DNA of 32,501 nt from Fimbriimonadaceae bacterium (GCA_019638775.1 JAHBTD010000009.1:1-32501); one strand, 5' to 3'. Shown: positions 21,440 through 30,249, numbered from the stretch's first letter. Notes: a model not told the origin generated them from the letters alone. Program-made: numbers and translations.

Positions 21440-23026
21440 CTACCGCCGCATCCATGCAAACAACTTGATCAAGAACTCTCTGGTCCTCTGCGTGAAGTGG
21501 GCTTTTCGCCAGAGATTGATCACCTTTTTGTTGACTTCGGCCTGTGTCGGATAGGGATGGATGGTACCCGCGATCGCCTTGGCCCCTGCTCCCGTTTTCA
21601 TCGCGACCGAGAACTCGCTGATCATCTCCCCGGCATGGGCCGCCACGATGGTCGCCCCCAGAATCTTGTCGGTTCCCTTTTGAATGTGGACCCGAGCAAA
21701 GCCTTCGTCCTCTCCGTCCAGAATCGCTCGATCGACCTCGTCCAACGTGTACGTGTAGGTTTCCACTTCAATGCCCTTCTCCTGAGCCTCCTTCTCATAC
21801 ATGCCGACATGCGCCACTTCCGGTTCGGTGAAGGTACACCAGGGCATGACCAAAGAATCGACACTGGCGTAGCCCAGACCGAAGGGATGCGGGAACAAGG
21901 CATTCTGGATGACGATTTGTGCCATGGCATCGGCGGCATGCGTAAACTTATAGCGCGAGCAGACATCGCCTGCTGCATAGATCGAGGGGTTGGTGGTCTG
22001 CAGTCTGGCGTTCACCGTGATTCCGTGTTTGTCGTATTCGACACCGGCCGTCTCCAATCCGATCCCGTCCACATTCGGCGTCCGCCCGGTACCGACAAGA
22101 ATATCGTCGACGGTCACATCGTAGTGCCGGCCATGCGAATCGACGATCAACCGTTTCCCGCCGTCGGACTTCTCCACCCTGAGATCCTTTCCGCAGCAGA
22201 GCAGGGTCACGCCGTCGCGGATCATCTGTTGCTCGACGATCTCGGCCGCGTCGCGGTCCTCGTTCGGCATGATGCCGTGCATGGCTTCGATGAGGGAGAC
22301 CTGACTGCCGAAGCGGGCGAACGATTGTGCCAGTTCACAGCCGATGGGGCCGGCGCCGATCACCCCGAGACGTCGAGGCAGCTCCGTCAATGAAAACACG
22401 GTTTCGTTGGTGAGATACCCGGTCTCCTGCAGTCCCGGAATCGGAGGTGCCGATGCCCGGGCACCGGTGCAGACGGCGGCTTTCACGAACGTCAGGGTGC
22501 GATGGCCCGACGGTCCTTCCACCTGGACGGTCGTGGGTCCGGTGAATCGCCCGCTGCCGATATAGACGTCGACGCCCAGTTTGGCGTAGCGCTGAACGGA
22601 GTCGTTCCGGCTGATGCGCGCCCGCAGTTTTCGCATGCGCGCCATGACGGCGCCGAAGTCATAGGTCACGCCGGGCGGCACATGGAGGCCAAAGTCCGTG
22701 GCCCGCCGGAGATCGGCCCAGGCTCTGGCTGCCCGGATCACGCCCTTCGACGGGACGCAGCCGACATTGAGACAGTCGCCGCCCATCAGATGCTGTTCAA
22801 TCAATGCCACCTTGGCTCCCAGGCTTGCGGCCACGACTGCGGTGATCAATCCGGCCGTCCCCGCTCCGATGACGACGATGTTGTAGCGCCCTGTCGGTTC
22901 GGGATTCACCCAATCGGACGGATGCACATTCGCGACCAGTTGCTGGTTGTACTCGTCGTGCGGAAGCATGAGAGGCTGCTGGTGCTCAGTCTTTCCGGCA
23001 ATGCGTGGAGGCGGCTCTGTCGTCAT
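21440..23026 (-). CDS. Mercuric-reductase-like flavoprotein disulfide reductase
   Basis: This 528-residue class I pyridine nucleotide-disulfide oxidoreductase has an FAD-binding VVIGAGTAGL (51-60) and a redox disulfide in GGDC85-LNVGC90-VPSK. Further matches are NAD(P)-binding RLGVIGAGPIGCELAQ, second FAD motif SIYAAGDVCSR, and C-terminal interface IHPYPTQAEVNKK in place of the His-Pro-Thr of glutathione reductase. It lacks both the NmerA metallochaperone domain and the C-terminal Cys-Cys pair of MerA, so mercury reduction is unlikely. Proteins like this are often encoded with, or fused to, TVP38 domains, as here (45-bp gap). It may reduce a quinone, thiol or metal. An N-terminal extension of about 45 residues precedes the core. 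Confidence 0.85.
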   Translation of the reverse strand: MTTEPPPRIAGKTEHQQPLMLPHDEYNQQLVANVHPSDWVNPEPTGRYNIVVIGAGTAGLITAVVAASLGAKVALIEQHLMGGDCLNVGCVPSKGVIRAARAWADLRRATDFGLHVPPGVTYDFGAVMARMRKLRARISRNDSVQRYAKLGVDVYIGSGRFTGPTTVQVEGPSGHRTLTFVKAAVCTGARASAPPIPGLQETGYLTNETVFSLTELPRRLGVIGAGPIGCELAQSFARFGSQVSLIEAMHGIMPNEDRDAAEIVEQQMIRDGVTLLCCGKDLRVEKSDGGKRLIVDSHGRHYDVTVDDILVGTGRTPNVDGIGLETAGVEYDKHGITVNARLQTTNPSIYAAGDVCSRYKFTHAADAMAQIVIQNALFPHPFGLGYASVDSLVMPWCTFTEPEVAHVGMYEKEAQEKGIEVETYTYTLDEVDRAILDGEDEGFARVHIQKGTDKILGATIVAAHAGEMISEFSVAMKTGAGAKAIAGTIHPYPTQAEVNKKVINLWRKAHFTQRTREFLIKLFAWMRR

Positions 23027-23071
23027 AACGTGGCATCCTTCGGTGTAGGGAGGGAAACGATATACGAGTCC

Positions 23072-23845
23072 TCATGCCGAGGCGGTGGTGTACTTCTTAT
23101 ACACCACCGGCACGAGGGCGAGAAGCCCCAGAAAGACAAAGGCTCCGATCACATTTGGCGAGGCGATGTCTGTCAGCGAGTGTATGGTGCCCAATTGGCG
23201 TCCTGCATAGGCGTAGACGAACGAACCGGGAACGATGCCGAGCGCCGTGGCCCCGATATACGTGCCGGCGCTCACGCGGGTCAGTCCGGATACGAGGTTG
23301 ACCACGAAGAACGGAAACAGGGGAATCAAGCGAAGGGTCAAGAGATAGCTGAACGCATTCTTGGTAAAGCCTTCTTGCAGGGGCTTCAGCGCCTTTCCGA
23401 ATTTCTGCTCCACCGTATCCTGCAACACATACCGGGCGGTCAAAAACGCCAGGGTTGCGCCGGTCGTCGCCCCGACATTCACGAACAGGGTGCCCAGGAC
23501 GGCTCCGAAGAGGAACCCGCCGGCGAGCGTGAGAATGACCGCGCCCGGAAGCGACAGGCCGGTGACGATCGTATACGCGGCGATAAAGAGGCCGACCGTG
23601 GCGACATAATTCGTATCCGCGAAGGCCTGGAGCTTGTCTCGATGGTTCTGTAGGGCGCTCAACGAAAGGAATTGCCCCAGATCGAAATACACGAAACCTG
23701 CGATGGCCAGCCCGATGACGAGGGCGATGAGTATCTTGCCTGAAACCGGCGCCTTCGTCGAGGTGCCGGTCGATGTGCCCGGATGACACGGGAGAATCTC
23801 ATCTTGTGCGTTATCCTGGTGTCTGTCTGTGCAGGGCGTTTCCAT
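23072..23845 (-). CDS. TVP38/TMEM64 (VTT-domain) membrane protein
   Basis: This 257-residue integral membrane protein has the VTT/DedA-like domain. A first helix (ILIALVIGLAIAGFVYF) is followed by the re-entrant motif GLSLPGAVILTLAGGFLFGAVLGTL, then FLTARYVLQD and AFSYLLTLRLIPLFPFFVVNLVSGLTRVS, and a last helix ANVIGAFVFLGLLALVPVVY-like. The first 40 residues are polar. VTT proteins move or flip lipids and support membrane homeostasis. The ATG at 23845 (METPC) is chosen for AAGGGA upstream; a longer in-frame ORF reaches 23998. It leads an operon with the MerA-like and DUF3047 genes. A CRP-type palindrome is 138 bp upstream. Confidence 0.88.
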   Translation of the reverse strand: METPCTDRHQDNAQDEILPCHPGTSTGTSTKAPVSGKILIALVIGLAIAGFVYFDLGQFLSLSALQNHRDKLQAFADTNYVATVGLFIAAYTIVTGLSLPGAVILTLAGGFLFGAVLGTLFVNVGATTGATLAFLTARYVLQDTVEQKFGKALKPLQEGFTKNAFSYLLTLRLIPLFPFFVVNLVSGLTRVSAGTYIGATALGIVPGSFVYAYAGRQLGTIHSLTDIASPNVIGAFVFLGLLALVPVVYKKYTTASA

Positions 23846-23983
23846 AGACGGGATTCCCTTCGTGTGACTCAGCGATGCCGATACCGGGGTCTGTGGCCCA
23901 TCAGGCTCTCCGGAACAATCACGCTGTCTGAAAGATGCGTGTCTCACCATGGCTTCACGATACCCTGCTTCTTGTTCTGATTC

Positions 23984-23999
23984 TGTGAGCCAATTCACA
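23984..23999. promoter_or_regulatory. CRP-type palindrome, site 4
   Basis: TGTGAGCCAATTCACA, with TGTGA/TCACA half-sites in the exact CRP arrangement (N6 spacing). It lies upstream of the TVP38/flavoprotein/DUF3047 operon, reading leftward. Confidence 0.7.
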
Positions 24000-24219
24000 A
24001 TCGGCAGAATGGGAACAACTCCGCCAGCGGCGGACTCGGCACCCGAGATGCGTGGCTCGTCGGGAGGCGCAACCGAGCCGTAGCCGAACGACGCAGGAGG
24101 AGGACGGCCCTATTGCGTATCCTGCAGACCGGGGCGCCGGGCACGTGCATCCGGTCTACAGCCGCAAGAGGCGATCGCGCATATCCCGGCGGAAGGTGTC
24201 GCCGGTCGCCCCGCCGAGC

Positions 24220-25569
24220 TTACGAATGTCCGTCAACATTCGGGATGACGAGCGTGAGGTGATTCAACAGCGCATGCCGCTCGTAACTGAGCAGATACAG
24301 ATGCAGCAAGGTGGGATCGTCGGCATCCCAATGGAGTACGGGGCCATCGACGCCGACGGCATGGTGGTCGATCCATCGGTTGTGCGCGTCGAGGTGAAAT
24401 CCATACCACGTGCGCTGAATCGGCGGCGACGCCACGACGTGCTCGTATGATTCGAAGAAGCCGGGGTTGCCGATGCCGAGAGGCGCCTGCCAGCCGCGAT
24501 CGTATTCGCTCGGATCAATCCTTGGTAGCATGGCAAGATCGAGCCCGCCGATGATGAGACGCGTGGCCTCCTGCGTTCGGTTGCTGCGGAAGGCCAACTC
24601 AATCTCACCCAGCGGTTTCGACGTGGGTGGAGTCCTGACCAGCCGAAACGTGGCACCGGTCAGTTCGGCCAGATAGTGAAGCTGCGTCTCTCGCGGGTGA
24701 GCCCAGGAATACCGGCCCGGCGGGATAAAGCTCACGAAGCGGACCGGCTGCCTGTACCAGTCGCGATAAGTCGTTGCGACGGGCGTCAGGATATTCCGGC
24801 GCTTGCGAGCCTGCTCCCCCCGCGCCGCGACGGACTCGTTCCAGTGCGCCGTCGCGACGACCGGCCATGCCTGCTCCACGGTTCGCAGTCGGTCGACGCG
24901 GATGGCTGTTCCTGCCGGATCGACCCAATGTTCCAGCGACCACCAGTAGGACCAATAGGACAGGCCGTTGACCTGCTCGAACAGCTGTTTGTAGAGCCCG
25001 AGCGGGAAGGTGAACCACAGGTGCTCATAGACCCGCTCTTCCCCCTCCTCCTCCGTGAACAACAGCAGTTCCCACAGTCCGGCGTTCAGGCAATTGCGCG
25101 CGAGATCGATGCGGCTCAATGCCCGTTGTTCGAGCCCGTCGCCTCCCTCGCGCACCTGCACCTGAGAAGCGGTTCGGGGAAACCGAACCTGTTGCCGGTT
25201 CCATTCACGGTCGATGAGTCCCACCTTCGTGAGATCCGGATCAGCTTTGATCCAAGGAGGGACCGCTGCGACGAAATGGGCGAGATCCACCTCGGTCAGT
25301 TCGATCGCGGCTGCGTTGGCCGTCGCAGGCTCCAGAAGGAAACGAAACCTGGTGTCTCCGACGGACTCAATAATCAGTTGCCGGTGTGGATAGGTGCCGA
25401 ACAAGGAGCTCTTTGTCTCGGGATTTTCCGGATACTCCTCAGATGTAAAGGCGTTCACTGCGACGACTTGCCGGGGCTGATCATCATAGCGAAGGACAAA
25501 CCAGATGAGACCGGCCACAAGGAGGAGAACCAGGACAAGAAGCAGGGTGAAGCGAGCGCGAACGGTCAC
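24220..25569 (-). CDS. Membrane-anchored protein of unknown family
   Basis: This protein of about 449 residues has one N-terminal anchor (VRARFTLLLVLVLLLVAGLIWFVLRY) and a large outward domain with no motif I recognise. Notable segments are rich in Trp and Tyr (VNGLSYWSYWWSLEHWVDP, TTYRDWYRQPVRF, FIPPGRYSWAHPRE), followed by the His-rich stretch WYGFHLDAHNRWIDHHAV near the C-terminus. The GTG at 25569 has GAGGA upstream and gives a normal n-region; an ATG at 25614 would add 15 residues. It could be a carbohydrate- or lipid-binding periplasmic protein. A CRP-type palindrome lies about 75 bp upstream. It stands alone as a transcription unit. Confidence 0.7.
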   Translation of the reverse strand: MTVRARFTLLLVLVLLLVAGLIWFVLRYDDQPRQVVAVNAFTSEEYPENPETKSSLFGTYPHRQLIIESVGDTRFRFLLEPATANAAAIELTEVDLAHFVAAVPPWIKADPDLTKVGLIDREWNRQQVRFPRTASQVQVREGGDGLEQRALSRIDLARNCLNAGLWELLLFTEEEGEERVYEHLWFTFPLGLYKQLFEQVNGLSYWSYWWSLEHWVDPAGTAIRVDRLRTVEQAWPVVATAHWNESVAARGEQARKRRNILTPVATTYRDWYRQPVRFVSFIPPGRYSWAHPRETQLHYLAELTGATFRLVRTPPTSKPLGEIELAFRSNRTQEATRLIIGGLDLAMLPRIDPSEYDRGWQAPLGIGNPGFFESYEHVVASPPIQRTWYGFHLDAHNRWIDHHAVGVDGPVLHWDADDPTLLHLYLLSYERHALLNHLTLVIPNVDGHS

Positions 25570-25642
25570 GAGGTTCGTCCTCAAAGCGGACACGCCGGTA
25601 CCATACGCTGCCATCGAGCCCGTCTCAAGGGGGAGGCAGGAT

Positions 25643-25658
25643 TGTGAGCTGCCTTACA
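25643..25658. promoter_or_regulatory. CRP-type palindrome, site 5
   Basis: TGTGAGCTGCCTTACA, one of the best matches. It lies between the leftward unknown membrane-anchored gene (start 25569) and the rightward Crp/Fnr gene (start 25874), so it could control either, including autoregulation. Confidence 0.7.
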
Positions 25659-25873
25659 GTTCCGTGGATGGAACGTGGGTATATGTTCACAGGGTGCGGT
25701 AGTCCGGATTGCGGATCACCGATCGTGCCGGACGGCGTATCAGGGACGTGAAGATAGCCCCTTTCCTGAAGCGATGGGTCCCGGGTTCGAACTGGCTATC
25801 GATCGGGAAGATCGGGCTTGCATCGATGGCGTCGGTCACGTAGGGTAGGGGCCGCTTTCGCGGAGTCTCAAGC

Positions 25874-26575
25874 ATGGACAGTCCACCCACTCCTCAGAAC
25901 AAACTCTGGTACCTCAAGCACATTCGATTGTTCGACGGGATTTCTCCATCGGAAATGCAGGAGATGGAGAAGATTACCAGGATGGAAGAGGTCAAGAAGC
26001 GACAACCGTTCTACCTTCCCGGCGATCCAAGCTCCAACGTGTATCTCCTCAAACGAGGGCGCGTCAAACTGGCCAACACCGCCGCAAGCGGCAAGGAAGT
26101 GACGTTCGACATCCTGGAGCCTGGAGAGGTCTTTGGAGAGTTAGAGGTCTTGGAAGGTTTGCCTCGTGAAACCGCCGCCGAAGCGTTGGATGATGCCATG
26201 ATTTGCGTCATTCGCCGCGAAGACTTCGATCGGTACCTGGCCATGCATCCGAAGATCACCGTGAAGCTGACGAAACTGATCGGCTTGCGGTTGAGGCGCA
26301 TTCAAAGCCGTATCGAGGACTTGGTCTTCCGGGATGTCCCGGCGCGATTGGCCCATTTGCTGCTCGAACTCAGCAAAAGCGACGGCGCGCAAGAGCCGCG
26401 TGGGATTCGGATCAAGGCGAAATTGACGCATCAGGAAATGGCCAACCTCATCGGCTGTAGCCGGGAGACGGTGAGTGCCACGCTGGGACAGTTCCGCGAT
26501 GAAGGGCTTCTTCAACTCGACGGCCGCACCCTGACGATTCTAGACCCCAAAGGGTTGTCCAGACTGCTTGGTTGA
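25874..26575 (+). CDS. Crp/Fnr-family transcriptional regulator
   Basis: This 233-residue protein has a cyclic-nucleotide-type beta-roll at about 20-130 (LKRGRVKLANTAASGKEVTFDILEPGEVFGELEVLEG), a long dimerisation helix (about 126-165), and a winged HTH at 184-213 (LTHQEMANLIGCSRETVSATLGQFRDEGLL). No N-terminal Fe-S cysteine cluster of the FNR type is present. In the recognition helix R197-E198-T199-V200 matches the CRP residues that read TGTGA, while the next contact Arg is replaced by Ala202. The recurrent TGTGAGC palindromes in this window are the obvious targets. The RBS is GGAG, 8 nt before the ATG. The nearest palindrome is about 215 bp upstream. Effector unknown: cAMP, a redox or other small ligand. 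Confidence 0.9.
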   Translation: MDSPPTPQNKLWYLKHIRLFDGISPSEMQEMEKITRMEEVKKRQPFYLPGDPSSNVYLLKRGRVKLANTAASGKEVTFDILEPGEVFGELEVLEGLPRETAAEALDDAMICVIRREDFDRYLAMHPKITVKLTKLIGLRLRRIQSRIEDLVFRDVPARLAHLLLELSKSDGAQEPRGIRIKAKLTHQEMANLIGCSRETVSATLGQFRDEGLLQLDGRTLTILDPKGLSRLLG

Positions 26576-26665
26576 AGGGGTTTCCCTCGGGCGCCTCTCC
26601 GCCAAGAAGCTCTGAGTTCCTCGAACTACACCAGCCGCTGCCGGAATGCTTCCTCAGCCTGCGTA

Positions 26666-27577
26666 TCATTCTCGTATCGCCTTCGCCCGCTTCTGCAGAT
26701 ACGCGTTGCGGACGGCTGCGTACAGGTCCAGCGTCGCTTCCTCCACCCCTTGAAACGTTTCCAGATTGAGTGCCCGGTCGTTGGTGATTTCTCCGACACG
26801 TCTGCCCAGCTGGATCACGGAGGTCGTTGTCCGATTTTTATGAGCGATGACTGAGGGCACCCCCTGGATCTCGATGAGCGGGAGGACGAGCCAGTTAATG
26901 GGGTCGAGCACGATGTCCGCAAGGTATCCAACCCCGTCGCGGAGCGTGAGAGGCGGCAGAAGCGGAAGGATAAGGTACGGGCCCGCTGGGACACCATAAT
27001 AACCGAGCGTCTGTCCGGTATCTTCTTCCGGGGTTCGCAGATTCAACTGGGTGGCGATATCGAGGAAGCCGCCGATGCCGAGCGTCGAGTTCACGAGAAA
27101 TCGTCCCATCTCCTTGCCGGCCCCGGCGACTTTCCCCTGAAAGACATTGTTCACGAAGCGAGGCACGACACGAAGATTATAGAAGAAGTTGCTGAATCCG
27201 ATTTGGACCCTATCGGGCACGAGAAAGTTGTAGCCTTGGGCGACCGGTTTCAACACGAAGCGATCCGCCTGGCGGTTGAACTCGAACATCGTGCTGTTGA
27301 AGGATTCCCACGGGTCGTGCTCGCCGCCTAACGGCTCATCCGATTCGGCAAAGGGATCGAAGACCTCATCGCGATTCGACGCGGGCTGCGCCGAGGAGCC
27401 CGCGTCGTCAATCGGAGCCGGCCGCGACTCCGAAACGGCGGACCGATTCGCTGGGGTACTGGGGTGAAGAGTCTCAGGAGTCGTGCTGCAGCCGGTGATC
27501 CCCAGGCTGATCGCTACGACAAGGGGGAGCTTACAGCGTGCGATCAGCCACCCACCACTACGATGCCCGATCCTCAT
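26666..27577 (-). CDS. mlaA: MlaA (VacJ) family outer-membrane lipoprotein
   Basis: This 303-residue lipoprotein has the lipobox LGITGC (signal peptidase II), an acidic linker of about 60 residues, then the MlaA domain: DPWESFNSTMFEFNRQADRFVLKPVAQGYNFLVP, RVVPRFVNNVFQGKVAGAGKEMGRFLVNSTLGIGGFLDIA, GQTLGYYGVPAGPYLILPLLPPLTLRD. MlaA removes mislocalised phospholipids from the outer leaflet of the outer membrane. No other Mla gene is in the window. The long, Pro/Ser-rich linker is unusual. Its start overlaps the stop of the DUF2934 gene (ATGA), and the two should be co-translated. Confidence 0.9.
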   Translation of the reverse strand: MRIGHRSGGWLIARCKLPLVVAISLGITGCSTTPETLHPSTPANRSAVSESRPAPIDDAGSSAQPASNRDEVFDPFAESDEPLGGEHDPWESFNSTMFEFNRQADRFVLKPVAQGYNFLVPDRVQIGFSNFFYNLRVVPRFVNNVFQGKVAGAGKEMGRFLVNSTLGIGGFLDIATQLNLRTPEEDTGQTLGYYGVPAGPYLILPLLPPLTLRDGVGYLADIVLDPINWLVLPLIEIQGVPSVIAHKNRTTTSVIQLGRRVGEITNDRALNLETFQGVEEATLDLYAAVRNAYLQKRAKAIRE

Positions 27578-27768
27578 TGTGTGGATCGTCCTTCGACCCG
27601 TTCACGCACCTGCCGTTCCGCCTCGACCCAATGTTCGAGATCGTGGCCGTGCTCATAGCCACACCGGCAGTAGAGCGCATACGCCAACGTCTGAATTTCC
27701 TCCTGCAACCGAGCCTGATTCGGTTGTACGGGGTGCACCGCTTCAGATTGTTTCCGGGTGTGTGCCAT
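27574..27768 (-). CDS. DUF2934 protein
   Basis: This small 64-residue protein matches DUF2934: a helix QEEIQTLAYALYCRCGYEHGHDLEHWVEAERQVRER. The Cys-x-Cys (CRCG) replaces the usual residues after ALY. GGAGG lies 7 nt upstream of ATG 27768. The family function is unknown. Its stop overlaps the mlaA start. A CRP-type palindrome lies about 95 bp upstream. Confidence 0.8.
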   Translation of the reverse strand: MAHTRKQSEAVHPVQPNQARLQEEIQTLAYALYCRCGYEHGHDLEHWVEAERQVRERVEGRSTQ

Positions 27769-27860
27769 GGTCTGACCTCCCGTCATGAATGGTGATCCCA
27801 TCGGCTGGGACAGAATCTGTACGATTGTGCCTCAGGCTATCACGTGGGCCCGTATCACTC

Positions 27861-27876
27861 TGTCAGCTGGTTCACA
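27861..27876. promoter_or_regulatory. CRP-type palindrome, site 6
   Basis: TGTCAGCTGGTTCACA, one half-site degenerate (TGTCA). It lies upstream of the DUF2934-mlaA pair, reading leftward. Confidence 0.5.
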
Positions 27877-27988
27877 CTTTGAGGTGTGGTGGTGTGACAA
27901 ACGGGAAACGGGGTCGGTCGGCGACGACGGGTCGGCACGGGAGGCTGCTGGCCAGGGGCGCAGTGTGGTGTGGGGGGGAGCGACCGTG

Positions 27989-28762
27989 TCAGCTCAACGG
28001 ACCGCCGCAGGAATCGCACCGTGAGACGAGGCGTTCAACTGCAACCGCAGGCTGAAGAGACGGAACCGGCACAGGAGCCTCCGCCGGCATCTCGCCGCGT
28101 AACAGACGAACCCACCGTGCGGTCGGATAGCGGAGCACCAGTTTGGGAATGAGCAGCATCACGCCTACCATCGCCAGACCGGACAGGATCAGCAGCCATG
28201 CGCCCGATACCACCTGGCTGCCCGCATAAGTCAGCGCCAAAGTCGGCGGAATCATTCCGAAGAATGTCACGAGGGCAAAGACCTTGACCGACATGTTGGT
28301 CAGACCGGCGCCGTAGCTGATCACGTCGAATGAAAAGAGAGGAAGCAGGCGAGCCAGGAACACGAAAATTGCCAAATGGCGATCCGAGCAACGTTCACAG
28401 AAGGCGATGTTGGTGCGTAAGAGCCGGGTCAACACTTCCCGGCCCAGCGCCCGGCCGATGAGGAAACTCGCGATCGCTCCGATTTCTGCGCCGATCACAG
28501 CATAGGCCGTTCCCAGCATCGGACCGAAGGTGGCGCCGGCCGCGATGTCCAGCGGTAAACTTGGAATCGGGCTGATGACCACGGCGGCGGCCATCAGGGC
28601 GATAAAGACCAGCGGTCCGAACGAGCCGGCCTCCCTTAGCCAGCCCGCAATCAGGTTCGGCTGGAGGAGTTCTTCGAGATCGAGCCGGAAGACCATGATC
28701 AAGGCGGCAAAGGCCAGGACGGCAAGGGCTCCGAGCTTTATCCAGAACGTGTTGATGTTCAT
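27989..28762 (-). CDS. TVP38/TMEM64 (VTT-domain) membrane protein with Cys-x-x-Cys tail
   Basis: This 257-residue protein has the VTT domain: VVISPIPSLPLDIAAGATFGPMLGTAYAVIGAEIGAIASFLIGR, then FLARLLPLFSFDVISYGAGLT and TFFGMIPPTLALTYAG. Six or so membrane segments. It adds a C-terminal extension ending SRCDSCGGPLS, a C-x2-C knuckle that could bind metal or act as a thiol switch; the other TVP38 protein in this window lacks it. The RBS AAGGAC precedes ATG 28762. It lies 18 bp downstream of the PagL-like gene, so they are probably co-transcribed. Role: lipid movement or membrane homeostasis. Confidence 0.88.
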   Translation of the reverse strand: MNINTFWIKLGALAVLAFAALIMVFRLDLEELLQPNLIAGWLREAGSFGPLVFIALMAAAVVISPIPSLPLDIAAGATFGPMLGTAYAVIGAEIGAIASFLIGRALGREVLTRLLRTNIAFCERCSDRHLAIFVFLARLLPLFSFDVISYGAGLTNMSVKVFALVTFFGMIPPTLALTYAGSQVVSGAWLLILSGLAMVGVMLLIPKLVLRYPTARWVRLLRGEMPAEAPVPVPSLQPAVAVERLVSRCDSCGGPLS

Positions 28763-28780
28763 GTCCTTGCGCCTGTGCTC

Positions 28781-29428
28781 TCAGAAGACTTCGGGTGTCA
28801 TGAATGATAGGCCGATATATGGCAGCACTCCATTGATTCCGGTATTTCTGTCGCCGAGATTCGAGTTGGAAATGTGATGGAGTCGGACACCCATCATCCA
28901 GGTTATCCGGTCCGTCACAAAATACTGCAGGCCGGGACCGGTCTCCAGTACGAACTCGAACTGGGTGCTTTGTTCGGGAATCCGCGGCGCCAGATTGGTC
29001 CAGACGATGCCGGCACCCACGTCCCAGAAAGGCATCCACCGTCCGAACGAGAGAAGATTGTATTTCAGGACGAACGACCCTCCGACCGCCTCGGCGGCAA
29101 ACGGTTTGGTAAACCGCGCAACCACCGGCTCGATCATCAGTTCGACATTGCCCTGCCACCAGTTTCTCCCCAATGGCTCAGTCACGATCATGCCTGCGCG
29201 CGGCATCACGAAGACCGCGCTCCTGTTCGACGACTCCGCGGCCCCGATTGCGGTGGTGCCTTGTGCGTATCCTACGGCCCCGCCGAATTCGAAGGTGCCC
29301 TTCCGCATAACCTCGCGAGCGTCAAACGACGATCGGTCCTCCGCCGCCCCGGTTGACGTCCACAGCACAATGCTGAGGCAGGTGGTGATAAGGAGCACGG
29401 CCTGCGTAAGGCGGCGCGCCTCGCTCAT
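28781..29428 (-). CDS. PagL-like lipid A 3-O-deacylase (acyloxyacyl hydrolase family)
   Basis: This protein of about 215 residues has a signal peptide (MSEARRLTQAVLLITTCLSIVLW, then STGAA) and an eight-stranded barrel. The C-terminal block RLHHISNSNLGDRNTGINGVLPYIGLSF holds the PagL catalytic His and Ser and matches the family signature. It would remove an acyl chain of lipid A in the outer membrane, a common envelope-stress response. The first ATG at 29458 would add ten residues; neither start has a clear RBS advantage. A CRP-type palindrome lies about 70 bp from the longer start. The TVP38 gene follows after 18 bp. Confidence 0.82.
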   Translation of the reverse strand: MSEARRLTQAVLLITTCLSIVLWTSTGAAEDRSSFDAREVMRKGTFEFGGAVGYAQGTTAIGAAESSNRSAVFVMPRAGMIVTEPLGRNWWQGNVELMIEPVVARFTKPFAAEAVGGSFVLKYNLLSFGRWMPFWDVGAGIVWTNLAPRIPEQSTQFEFVLETGPGLQYFVTDRITWMMGVRLHHISNSNLGDRNTGINGVLPYIGLSFMTPEVF

Positions 29429-29527
29429 CGTGGTGTTTCGTTCCTCAACTCTCCCCATGGTGTCTCACACGGTCCTTTCTATCCGCTGGTGGATGAGGAC
29501 AGGCTATCGCGGGGCAGCGCGAAGATC

Positions 29528-29543
29528 TGTGACGGTTCTTACA
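29528..29543. promoter_or_regulatory. CRP-type palindrome, site 7
   Basis: TGTGACGGTTCTTACA, with TGTGA and TTACA half-sites at N6 spacing. It lies upstream of the pagL-TVP38 pair, reading leftward. Nothing else is visible in 29459-29709. Confidence 0.6.
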
Positions 29544-29709
29544 AACGGCGGACAATGTGGGAGGAGGAGAGGGGCGAGACAGAGCGATTCGCCGGGTGAT
29601 TCGGCGATGGTCGGCGGCAGAGCCGTTCTTGTTGGAGCGACCTCGATCGTCTCGGTGGGACTGCGAGGGGAGCGGCTCAGGTTCGGAACCGGGGCGTGGT
29701 GACTGCCGG

Positions 29710-30249
29710 TCAGCGATCCGGCACGTTGCCCTGTCTGTGCTGTGACGCATCAGGAGTCCTGCAGCCCATGACATGCATCACGGTGGGAAACAGGCGTGCG
29801 ATGGAGATGGCTTGGGCCAGCTCGATGATGCCTACCTCGCCGTAACGGCGCATGATGGCTTCGCGCCAATGGCCCTCTTCACCGCTGCCTCTCGCGACAG
29901 ATTCGGCAAAAAAGTAGACTTCCGCCAGCTCCGGCGGCAACGCACAGGGAGATTCGCCGAGCACGGCGTGGAGGAGCGGGGTTCTGAGTCCGGCCTGCTG
30001 TGCGAGCTCTATCTCCATCTGCAGGCAGATCCCGCCGTGCTCGTGCCGTGCCGTCACGATGCGCGCCAGGTGATAGGCCTCCGGGGGCAGGGCGCGCCGA
30101 AACCTTGCAAGCGGCATGAGCGTGATGAACGTAAAAAAGTGGGCAGGCGAGACACGAAGCATGTGGCGGAGATAGGACAGCGGGCGGCCGTGGTCCTGTT
30201 CGATGGCACGCAGGCGCCTCTCACCGAACCAACGCGTCAAGCAGATCAT
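29710..30249 (-). CDS. AhpD-like fold protein, single-Cys variant
   Basis: This 179-residue protein is read as a distant AhpD/carboxymuconolactone decarboxylase-fold member. The segment ARHEHGGICLQMEIELAQQAGL occupies the place of the usual EHCGxCxQ core, and only one cysteine (ICLQ) of the pair remains. A peroxidase relay through a disulfide is therefore not possible within one subunit. ATG 30249 is chosen because AAGGAG lies 9 nt upstream; the open frame continues much farther upstream but overlaps DUF3179. The start overlaps the DUF3179 stop (ATGA). It is the last gene of a four-gene operon. Confidence 0.65.
   Translation of the reverse strand: MICLTRWFGERRLRAIEQDHGRPLSYLRHMLRVSPAHFFTFITLMPLARFRRALPPEAYHLARIVTARHEHGGICLQMEIELAQQAGLRTPLLHAVLGESPCALPPELAEVYFFAESVARGSGEEGHWREAIMRRYGEVGIIELAQAISIARLFPTVMHVMGCRTPDASQHRQGNVPDR

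Noticed and set aside
21440-23026. Annotation as true mercuric reductase MerA
   Set aside because: No NmerA domain and no C-terminal vicinal cysteines, which MerA needs for Hg(II).
25775-25800. GGTTCGAAC resembling a tRNA T-loop
   Set aside because: The flanking bases do not pair as a T-stem and no acceptor, D or anticodon arms can be built around it.
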